From NCBI GenBank assembly GCA_900088475.1, contig FLMG01004661.1:1-12324 (forward strand): a DNA stretch of 12,324 nucleotides. Direction: 5' to 3'. How positions within the stretch are numbered: the first letter of the stretch is position 1; the number at the start of each line of letters is the position of its first letter. The DNA is from Hyphochytrium catenoides. Its lineage: Eukaryota > Sar > Hyphochytriomycetes > Hyphochytriales > Hyphochytriaceae. This document shows positions 1-8,023 of the stretch, in pieces. Made by a program: the position numbers and the translations under genes. The notes below the pieces were generated by a model, which was not told the origin of the DNA, did not search any database, and saw nothing but the letters and a program-made list of their open reading frames with translations.

Positions 1-19
1 AGGACGTTAGCCGCTCTAA

Positions 20-51
20 TTGGTAGCATGCTACCGTGCCCGTGCTACCAA
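20..51. repeat. inverted repeat built from three TGCTACC/GGTAGCA half-sites
   Basis: TTGGTAGCA (20-28) is followed without a gap by TGCTACC (29-35), giving the perfect 14-bp palindrome GGTAGCATGCTACC at 22-35. A third half-site, TGCTACCAA (43-51), pairs with 20-28 over nine bases around a 14-base loop. The structure could be a protein-binding site, a cruciform or hairpin, or part of a repeat cut by the window edge. Confidence 0.6.
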
Positions 52-80
52 CAAAAGTCTCGATGGGAACGACCCTGATT

Positions 81-107
81 GAGGAGGAGGAGAAAGAAGA
101 GGAGGAA
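81..107 (+). repeat. purine-only tract, GGA/GAA-rich
   Basis: A run of 27 bases contains only A and G, mostly GAG, GAA and GGA triplets. It is one of several purine tracts in the window and is best read as simple-sequence DNA. Confidence 0.7.
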
Positions 108-1050
108 TGAATGAAGGAGGAACACGATGGAGGCACGGAAAGCTGACTACCCCTGGGGGATTCCTGGGGGGAAGTTTGGTGAGACTTGTCGACGGCTTTA
201 CAAATACTTGGTACTTGTACTTGTACAAGCTAAAATATTACGGAGTAGTTCTATTTTGTTGCGAGCTGATCTGGCCAAGAACTGGAAATTCCTTTCATAA
301 ATGTTTTTGATCAAGTTCAACTTATTCAGAATGAGCAGGCTCTTATGATGCCGCCTGCCAGTTAAGTTGATACCTTACTTGTCAGCAGGGGAAACCTTAG
401 CTGTTTTGGTGATGAACTCTAAAGTGTCCGTCCACCTCGTGCAGTTGAGCTGTTGAGCTCAGATTTGACAGGGTAAGAGATCTGTAGCTGGTGATGAAGA
501 ATCACTCTGAAGCTGTGCAATGTCATAATTGTGCCTGGAAAGATTCGTATTTTAAATCTCATGAAAAGTAATGTAACTTATTTTGGCTAGATCTCGACAA
601 CCACTACTTGTAGCAACTCGAAGATTGTGCAAGCAACAGTCTTCAAGACAGACAACAAGAAGAGGATGTCCTTCCAAATTTCAGGTCAATCGGAGCAATA
701 TTGGCTGTGGCCGGTCTTTCGGAGAAAACAGGTCATTATTGACCGGATCAGCCTGTACTCCCTGCATGGATCTGTCTAACTGTTGATCCAAAGTGTACTT
801 GGTACTTGGAACTTGGATGCCTCAGGTGAAATGAAGCAGCACTTTTGATGATGATCTGATGATCATTGGAACGCTTTGTGGTGGAGGCTTTATTAGGATG
901 ATGAAGCCTCAACGATGATGATTCTTCCTGCGTGGGGCCGATCGATAATACTCTTCTTCGTCTCAGTCATTGTCAACGACAGCAAGTGATCGTCCGTAGA
1001 TAGAGGACACAAGCTGAATACCTACAGAAAATTAGAAGATAGAGGAGCTA

Positions 1051-1132
1051 TTTCTTCTTAGTAGGCACGCATAAGTGCTTGTAGTGCGCACGATTTCTTT
1101 CTTAGTACGCATAAGTAGTTGTAGTGCACGAC
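1051..1132. repeat. imperfect tandem repeat, two copies of about 40 bp
   Basis: Copy 1 (1051-1093) and copy 2 (1094-1132) both run through TTTCTT-CTTAGTA, CGCATAAGT, TTGTAGTG and CACGA. Copy 2 lacks a GGCA-like insert and differs at a few other bases. The copies abut, as in a local tandem duplication that has since drifted. No coding frame is preserved across them. Confidence 0.7.
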
Positions 1133-1161
1133 GTGTGATCAGAGAGGAAAAGACGCGATGA

Positions 1162-1178
1162 AAGAAGAAGAAGAAGAA
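1162..1178 (+). repeat. short (AAG)n microsatellite
   Basis: Five AAG units followed by AA, in gene-free DNA. Confidence 0.7.
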
Positions 1179-1990
1179 TTAAACCAATGGAATGAAGCTC
1201 AGAGCACGGGCATTTATTAATGTTAAACGTGCAAGGCCGATTCAAGTCTCTGCTGAGTTTTAGAGCCGCCACCAATCTCAACCCCATCAGAGAGCAGCGC
1301 CGCGGAGAGGAAGAGGGAATTAGTAATATGAGGCATCGATTCGGTCATTATGCGCTAAACTCTTAAAAAGCATCATAAAACATTAACAGGAGGTAAGGCC
1401 ATCATCAACAAAGTCTCAGCTCTTGTTTTCCTTGCAGAAGAGGAGGGTACGGTGGAGAGGAGAGTGGTGGGAGCAGAAGAGGGGATTCCATTTGTGGCCA
1501 ACATAAGCAGTCCTCTGCTGGCACTTGGTGTTTCTAGTAAAGGGGGAGGGAAGGATTGAGTTCATTATTATTATGCGTCTGATGATGAGTAGGGCCTCCG
1601 GGTAAGTAATGATGATTATTCCTCTTTCCACTGACTGCAGGCCTCTGTTCAGCTTGAGAAAGAGGACGACCAAAAGATGCGGTAGTTCCTCGTTCTACAT
1701 CATGGGCTCGTCTTGAGTTCCAAATAGGGGAAACCCAATTATCCTAATAAAATCCCAGAGTGCCGCTAGTAATGTTTTCTTTTTCTGAAGTAGACGGCGG
1801 GCGACCCTGCCAAGGGCTAAAAAAGGGGGTTGTTATGAATCTGTGGGCCTCGACTATTACAGCCATGGGTCCTGAAGACTCCAAAACCTCCATAGAAGGT
1901 CAGAATCTCATCAGCTCTTCCTAAAGTTCCCCTACCCTAAAGTTGTTTACAAGCCCTCCTCCTTGGCCAGTTCGTTGCTGTTCGATGGCT

Positions 1991-2818
1991 GTAGACCAAA
2001 CTCTAGGAATTACCCTGTGTCTACTATGACGTGGTGAGCCGGTCAAGATCCATCAGTTTGCCCTTTCCTACTTACCCACTCCACGACATAGCAAAACGTG
2101 ACAGTCCATGGGTGGGCGATCGTGGTTTTTATTAGGTAACACGTGTTAATGTTCTGTTACTAGACAACAGGGGTCCCACCCACCCCGTTCAACTGAAAGG
2201 CAAGATGGAAGGTGATGGAAAGACTGACATCACTCGTCACTCCCTTTCTATTTACCAAGACCAGAACCAGAGAGACACATCACTCAGTCAGATGATGTTG
2301 GGGGACGCAGACAGAGGGTGGGAGAGATATCACTTGTCAATAGTAACGCATAGTAAGGGATAAAGACAGAATAATCCATGAATTGACAGGATGAGGGTCG
2401 GAAATAGTAACGGGGAAGTGGCTGGAAAGATTTGGCTTGTTCTAGAGACAGGGAAGAGTAGCAGCAAAAGAGCAAGAGCAAGAGGTAGGGCAGATAAGAG
2501 AGGGAGAGAGAGGGAAAGAGAGAGAGACAGAGAGAGAGAAAGATCCAGGGAGTGAATGTGGGGCTCAGTTTGCTGTATACAATGAAAGAGAGAGAGGTAA
2601 TGAGAGGCACTCCTTGAGAGATGGAAGATGCCCGCCCCTCTTGGCCGACAGGTAGTTAGTTCTGCAGCACGATCTTTGTGCGGTGGGCAAGCCTTCTGAT
2701 CCTTCACTGTCTCCGATCACTTCCAATCTTTCCAGCAGCTTGAGAGCACTTTTAACATTGCCCGCCGCTCAGTTGACAACTTGCTTGTGATTCCCTATCA
2801 TTTTAAAACTACACTCAA
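1991..2818 (+). promoter_or_regulatory. presumed upstream/promoter region of the ADH gene
   Basis: This stretch leads into the alcohol dehydrogenase start codon. It contains three ACGT-core elements of the type bound by bZIP or bHLH factors: TGACGTGG at 2027-2034, ACGTGACA at 2096-2103, and CACGTG at 2140-2145 inside the perfect palindrome TAACACGTGTTA (2137-2148). A GA tract follows at 2496-2543. The last bases before ATG are A-rich and the start has A at -3, a good eukaryotic context. I see no convincing TATA box, and the transcription start cannot be placed. Regulation by such factors is inference from motif type only. Confidence 0.4.
2496..2543 (+). repeat. GA-rich microsatellite / polypurine tract
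   Basis: Two purine-only runs, 2496-2527 and 2529-2543, are separated by one C and consist mostly of (GA)n. Mirror-symmetric GA tracts can form triplex DNA and often mark promoters or 5' leaders. Its location some 275-320 bp before the ADH start codon fits either. It also creates spurious Leu/Ser-rich open frames on the minus strand. Confidence 0.8.
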
Positions 2819-3868
2819 ATGGCACAGGAAATTCAAGCCCGTGGCTATGCTGCCCGTGATGCCTCTGGCCATCTGAGCCCTTACACGTTCACACGTAGGG
2901 CACCTCAACCTCATGATGTGGCCATTGACATCCTTTGGGCTGGGATTTGCCACTCCGACATCCACACAGCTAAAGGAGACTGGGGCCCTGCTAACTATCC
3001 CCTGGTCCCTGGCCATGAGATTGTCGGTAAAGTCACGGCGGTGGGCTCCAACGTCACCAAGTTTTCCGTAGGAGATACGGTGGGTGTAGGCTGCCTGGTC
3101 GACACCTGCAGAAAATGCTCCAACTGCGAAGTAGGTGACCACCCTTACTGCCTTGGAGGCGGCACCTTCACATACAACAGCATTGATAAGTACGGCCAAT
3201 CAACCGCAGGAGGCTACTCTAACGTAATTGTCGTTGATGAGAACTACGTCCTCCGCGTCCCAGCTGGCATGGATCTTTCAAAGGCTGCTCCTCTACTTTG
3301 CGCTGGGATCACAACTTACTCACCGCTCAGACACTGGAAGGTTGGTCCTGGTTCTAAGGTTGGTGTTGCTGGTCTTGGAGGGCTCGGTCACATGGCTGTG
3401 AAGATCGCGGCTGCTATGGGCGCAGAAGTCACGGTCATTAGTACCAGTGAGAGCAAGCGCGCAGATGCGCAGGGTCTAGGAGCCCAAAAGTTCTTCTTGA
3501 CCAGCGAAGCCGAGCAGTGGAATCAGTACAAGGGCTACTTCAACCTGATTGTTGATACTATCTCTGCCCCCCATGACGTAGAGAAGTACCTGTCTACATT
3601 GACTCTGAATGGCACACTCGTTGTCGTTGGTCTTCCAACAGAGCCAATGAAGATTGGCGCTGGCTCACTTATCTTTGGCCGTAAGTCTATCGCTGGATCT
3701 CTTATTGGTGGGATTCCCGAGACTCAAGAAATGCTTGACTTCTGCGCCAAGCATAATATCTACCCTGACGTCGAGATCATCACCCCTGAGAAGGTTAACG
3801 AGGCTTGGACTAGGGTGCTGAAGAACGACGTCAAGTACCGCTTTGTCATCGACATTGGAAAGCTTTAA
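2819..3868 (+). CDS. zinc-dependent NADP(H)-type alcohol dehydrogenase, CAD/YahK-like
   Basis: This 349-residue protein should reversibly oxidise alcohols to aldehydes, and in this group often reduces aldehydes with NADPH; the substrate is unknown. Seen in the sequence: catalytic zinc ligands C44 (in GICHSD), H66-E67 (in PGHE) and C161; a structural zinc set C97, C100, C103, C111 with C-x2-C-x2-C-x7-C spacing; and the Rossmann motif GLGGLG at 185-190. The strand end has STSESKR (208-214), where Ser/Lys/Arg rather than an acidic residue suggests NADP(H). Length is normal for the medium-chain family (about 340-360), with no signal or targeting peptide, so it is probably cytosolic. The ATG is the natural start for the full N-terminal fold. 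The gene ends in tandem stops TAA-TAG. It has no intron although both neighbours are intron-rich, which could reflect retroposition or transfer. The family call is firm; the physiological role is not. Confidence 0.95.
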   Translation: MAQEIQARGYAARDASGHLSPYTFTRRAPQPHDVAIDILWAGICHSDIHTAKGDWGPANYPLVPGHEIVGKVTAVGSNVTKFSVGDTVGVGCLVDTCRKCSNCEVGDHPYCLGGGTFTYNSIDKYGQSTAGGYSNVIVVDENYVLRVPAGMDLSKAAPLLCAGITTYSPLRHWKVGPGSKVGVAGLGGLGHMAVKIAAAMGAEVTVISTSESKRADAQGLGAQKFFLTSEAEQWNQYKGYFNLIVDTISAPHDVEKYLSTLTLNGTLVVVGLPTEPMKIGAGSLIFGRKSIAGSLIGGIPETQEMLDFCAKHNIYPDVEIITPEKVNEAWTRVLKNDVKYRFVIDIGKL

Positions 3869-4674
3869 TAGGCTTTGATCTTCTTTATTTATACCCGTGT
3901 AAGAAGTAGCAGGTACCTTTCGCTGAAGGAGAAAAGGACCTGTGAATAGCTTTATAATGCAAAAAGATCTTATCAACATGGCCCATTCGATTCTTCGGTA
4001 ATCTCACCAAGCGATAGGCTAAATTTTAAGGGGAGTGGTAGTTGAGTCGAGATGGTGAATCAAGATGCTATCTGTCGGTTGACAGAAATGTTGACATGCC
4101 ACGGTCATGCGATTGAAAACTTGAGAAGGTTACGAGGTACGAGTTGGACTCGAAGTTCAGATGTCAAAAAAGTGGGAAAAGGAACAGGAAGGGTCTAGCA
4201 GTTGACAATCAAGGTTGGAGGGAGCTTCCTCTCTTCATCGTAGCTACTATGCGGGTGCTGCTTGTCGTGTTGATGAAAGGACCTCATAGTGCTTTGAAGA
4301 ATCAGCCTTGTAGAGAAGATGAGAGATTCGTCTTTCTTTGACATCCAGATCCTTTGGGTTGTGCAGAGCAAGCAGCCCCGGTGTGAACTTCGGAAGCTCA
4401 TCGCATATCTCCATCATCCCATAGCCTAAAGCTGACCGTTAGAGGCTAGTCTTCAGAATGCACCCATCGCTCCTGGGGTAGTTCAGAAAAGGACCGAAGA
4501 TCTCAGAAAGGAGCTTGAAGATTTGCATACGGAGTTCTGAAGATTTGACCACTTCCAGTCTTCAATCGTCCGCACTACCTACTAAAGCTCGGTCACGCTG
4601 AAGAGAGTCTTGCTCATACCCCTGCACCTTGCTAGGGGAGAGTTGGTTGACCGTCACCAATCGGAGAAGAAGCC
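3869..4674. other. ADH 3' flank and upstream region of the AIF-like gene
   Basis: No gene is supported here; open frames are short and lack motifs. The left part should hold the ADH 3' UTR, but I see no clear AATAAA-type signal. The right part should hold the AIF promoter and 5' UTR, with an in-frame TGA at 4648-4650 shortly before the ATG. A perfect 6-bp hairpin lies at 4071-4086. No clear TATA box was seen. Confidence 0.5.
4071..4086. other. perfect 6-bp hairpin
   Basis: TCTGTC and GACAGA flank the loop GGTT, about 200 bp past the ADH stop. It could be a 3' UTR structure or chance; no U-tract follows, so it is not a bacterial-type terminator. Confidence 0.35.
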
Positions 4675-7600
4675 ATGTTGACTCGTGTTATTCAAAGTGC
4701 AAGGTGCACGTGCCACCTCGCTCCTGTGGCCCGAGGACTGCAACATCGGTCGAAGAGCTCGTGGGAAGGTATGCACCTGTGGACAGGTGTAAGTGGTACT
4801 AGTCTCTTATCTCTGAGACTAACATTGGATTCGGGTTGAGCAGGGCATCGAAGCCATAGCCGAAGAAACCTCACAGCTCTTGGAGGATCACTTGCACTAG
4901 CAGCGGCAGCCCTGCAAGTGTGCTACTCATCAAGTACCGATGTTGCCGTGGCCGAAGAGGAGCCGCCGCCAGGTCCAAAGGTCAGAGAGAGCGAGATTCG
5001 GTGCTTTCAGCAGTATTTAGACATACATTTTTCCTGTTCTGCAGTTGGCTCGTCGCAACTCTATGAGAAGGCAAAAGCGGCATTATCCTTACGTCATTGT
5101 GGGCGCTGGGACGACAGCGCATGCTGCGATTGAAGCTATCCGTCAGGCAGATCCCGATGCAGACATTCTAATCCTGAGTGACGAATCTGTAAGTTACTCT
5201 TAGAACAGAAATATTGGAACTCCAATGGCGTTCTCGTTAACTCGCCCAACTCCGTTGTCATCTCCATCTTAATCCCTTTCTAGTTGCCTGTTGGTCTCAT
5301 CACCTCTTGCTTGTCGATTGCACCATTTGCAGTCGCTCCCACGTAGCGATCTGGTGGATGTCGAAGAGGAAGATCCAATCTGCGATGAAGTGATGGACAC
5401 GTACAATGAATGGCGACGCCACGTCACTTCAAAGCTTGAGGCAGAGCCAGACGCATACAGGTGGACAGCCCTTGTGGCTCTGGCAGATCCTCACTCGTCC
5501 CATAATCTTCCTAAAACTGACATGTGCCGTTTTCTTGACCTAACTGTGCCCCTTTGGCATTCTTGCGCCTCCTTTCTCTGTCTGTGGCTGACTCGTAGTT
5601 CTGGTCCGGTAACTCTGTCTCTTGGTCGGCGAGACATTCACTTCGACGTGGAGAATAACCAGATTCTACTTCAAGACGGGACGGAGATTCACTATGATAA
5701 ATGCCTCATCGCATCTGCCGGGAAGGTGGGATCCAAACGGCTTAAGAGCTCTGTTTGGCGTGTCCGCTACGCTTTGTGAGATGGTCTCTAAGTCGTCCTT
5801 CTTTATTTGCTCATATTCTAGCCTCGGAACTTCTACGTCTTGGACTCGAACAAGATCTCATACGCCCTGAAAGACAACCTAAACCCCCTAAACACGCTGC
5901 AAGACTTCCAGGACCTGAATGCCATCAGCAAACGCTCTGACATCCAAAGCGTTACGGTCGTAGGAGGCGGTTTCTTGGGCACAGAGGTCTTGCAAGCTTA
6001 CCACTCTTTCGCGTCTTAGGTCCCGCGTATCCATATCTCTGCGCACTTTTCGTGGGTCCTGTCCATGCGCTTAACCTCCGCCGATCTGTTTCAGACTTGA
6101 TTACGATACATAGAGTCCCGCTTTTGCCCTTATAGATTCTTCGCTACAAGCTACCGCCCTGGACCTTTAAACTCTCGCTTCGTCCCTGGCTTTTCTAGGC
6201 ACTTCCCTCACTGGCTTATTCAATTGACCCTAAGCAAGACTCATCTCCTCGCAGGTTGCCGCCACGCTCGCGACCAACCGCCAGTTTCGCTCCAGAGACT
6301 TGAAGGTGCATCAGGTCCGAACGCTTTCTTCCTTGATCTCTACTTCTACCTATAATGTGCGCCTATTTCTTGAACTCTTCCTGCACTACCGCTGCCTATA
6401 GCACAACTTCCGCCACCGTCTGCGTCCGTAACCTCTGGAAGTCCTTCAGCCGACTGACGGGCAGTCCGCAGGTCTTCGTGGAGAGTGCTCCACTTTCCCG
6501 TTATCTTCCTCCCTACCTCAGCCGCTTCGTCACCAAGAAGCTACGAGGCGCAGGCGTGAACCTTATCTCGGACCGAGTAGTGACAGGTATGGGAGAAGGA
6601 CGACTTGATTTGGCGGCTTCCAGCGTTTCCAGTCGCCTTAACGTATGACCGCTCATTGGCAGGCATCAAGAAGAGTGGTGGGTATGAAAGCAATGACGTG
6701 GTTATCAGCCTGCTGGGCTATGAAAAGGAGAAGCTGGATACCAACTATGTGGTGCTTGCGTCCACGCACATAGACCCTAAAGGTGGGACCTGGTTGGAGA
6801 TCTCTATTCTGAGTCTTTTATCTACCGTAGGCTTGAAGGAAGCTCTTCTCCTTCTGTCTAGCACTCACCTTCTTTCTTCTCTTGCCGCAGTATAGTCCTA
6901 CCTAGCTTCAGTGTCGCCTCACCGTCTTAGCGCTTGATGCCACTCCGTTTTGCTCTGTTGCTTTGCCTTCTTGCAGTGCGAGTAGCTCGGGACAGTGGGC
7001 TCGAGATTGACAAAGAAAATGGAGGAATAGTCGTGAATGCACAGCTAGAAGCCATGTCCGGGCTTTACGTCGCTGGAAACGCCGCGAGCTACTATGATCC
7101 CGCCCTGGGAAGGAGGAGAGTGGATATGTAAGGCATGAGCAGATAGTAGAATGGAGCTAGGGAGCCTTTTCTGGGGTCTCAGAGGGCTTTGAGTTCTAGA
7201 TCTTGCAGCATTTATCTCTTTGTATATGCGTGTCTAAACGTTGTTCTTCTCGGCTTTGATCTCCGCTTGAGTCGAATGACGACTGCACTCCCTGGCAATT
7301 GACAACGGCTCTATCTAGGTATGATCATGCTGTGAACTCTGGTCTGCAAGCCGGTCAGAACATGGTGGCGGGAGTTGGGAAGTCCAAGATGTACACGCAC
7401 CAGCCGATGTTCAGAAGCAACATGGGAGGCATTGGAATCCTCGTGGAAGGTAAGAGAAAACATTGGATGGAGACTACCAGCCATAGTGGCCGCACCACTG
7501 GGGTGCCTTTACTTAGGCTCTCTGCAAACATAGAGAAAGTAGAGGGCAGGGTCTGGAAGCGGCGATGGCTTCTTAGTTCTAGACAGTGACCCGTCTCTCT

Positions 7601-8023
7601 TTTGCCTTGAAGGCGTGGGCCAGATAGATTCCAACCTGAAGACAGTTGGCGTCTTCCTCGCCAATCGGAACGAAATGACCGGCCGGGCAAATGAGAGGAC
7701 AAGAGACTCAGAGTTCAATCGCGGAATTGTCTATTATCTCAAGGGCACAAAGGTATATGGCTCTGACGCCTTTGTTTCTTGGGAGCCACAGGGTCCTCTG
7801 TCTAGCTGCTGCATCTCTTTATAGGGTCTCTTTCCATGTTCAAAACCTTCCGGCTAAGTACTTCTGGTTGTAGATCGTGGGCATTCTCCTATGGAACGCG
7901 AGTGATGCCTTGGAGCGTGCCAGAATGCTGATCAACCAGCAGCCCCCCGTACAAAGTCCTGAAGATCTGCGTTCGATGATCTCCCTGGCGCCAGATAACT
8001 GGCTGGATGTCATAGTATCCTAG
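4675..8023 (+). CDS. mitochondrial apoptosis-inducing-factor-like flavoprotein, 13 exons
   Basis: Predicted exons: 4675-4768, 4844-4980, 5045-5188, 5333-5460, 5599-5725, 5822-5986, 6255-6314, 6472-6586, 6663-6782, 6977-7127, 7319-7449, 7613-7752 and 7874-8023. Every intron is GT-AG, phases match, and the product is 553 residues (human AIFM1, from memory, 613). AIF is an FAD/NADH oxidoreductase of the mitochondrial intermembrane space, needed for respiratory-chain biogenesis and able to promote cell death when released. Seen: an Arg-rich, nearly acid-free leader (1-39), a hydrophobic segment (about 41-59), an acidic/Pro linker, the first dinucleotide motif VGAGTTAHAA (96-105), DGTEIHYDKCLIAS (194-207), the second Rossmann motif VVGGGFLGTE (256-265), LYVAGNAA (393-400), RRRVDMYDHA (409-418) and an AIF-type C-terminal domain with VGILLWN. 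The start is the first ATG after an in-frame stop, with G at -3. Odd: N398 replaces the usual Asp of GDAA, and the RPPLSK loop is not found. Exon 1 has a second possible donor at 4787. Confidence 0.9.
5461..5598 (+). other. AIF intron 4: 138 bp, multiple of three, no in-frame stop
   Basis: The flanking exons join as AG+T (Ser168) and restore an AIF-like alignment when this segment is removed. It begins GTGGAC and ends in a pyrimidine-rich stretch before CGTAG. Its length is 46 codons and the reading frame stays open through it, so a retained-intron mRNA would still encode a full protein with 46 extra residues. The extra segment shows no motif I know and has no counterpart in AIF as I recall it, so I treat it as an intron. 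Confidence 0.65.

Larger units (their letters stand above)
1..1990. other. gene-free stretch, no supported coding region
   Basis: I read both strands and see no conserved protein motif, no chain of exons with matching phases, and no tRNA or rRNA. Open frames here are all under 90 codons and read as chance. The stretch looks richer in A and T than the gene-dense part and holds ATGATG-type simple repeats near 844-866 and 900-925, a 7-bp stem (884-890 with 904-910), an AAG run and the repeats listed separately. It could be intergenic DNA, the end of a gene outside the window, or a non-coding transcript; the sequence alone does not decide. Confidence 0.6.

Noticed and set aside
583-786. 67-codon plus-strand frame rich in Arg, Ser and Cys
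   Set aside because: No motif, no matching exons nearby, and length is within chance.
1416-1673. 85-codon minus-strand frame with Ile-rich stretches
   Set aside because: The Ile runs come from ATT/ATG simple repeats; nothing recognisable.
2284-2707. Two overlapping minus-strand open frames rich in Leu and Ser
   Set aside because: They read through the GA/CT microsatellite, which gives LSLSLS repeats; no start context, domain or conserved residue supports them.
2798-3199. 133-codon minus-strand frame over the start of ADH
   Set aside because: It is the antisense shadow of a clear zinc ADH frame and shows no motif.
4071-4086. Hairpin after ADH as a rho-independent terminator
   Set aside because: The stem is only six pairs, no U-tract follows, and the window is eukaryotic.
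4144-4401. Short frames on both strands between ADH and the AIF gene
   Set aside because: Overlapping on opposite strands, no motif, no splice partners in phase with AIF exon 1.
5243-5260. RPTPLS in one frame of AIF intron 3 as a hidden part of the RPPLSK loop
   Set aside because: No suitable acceptor and donor flank it in the right phase, and a stop follows at once.
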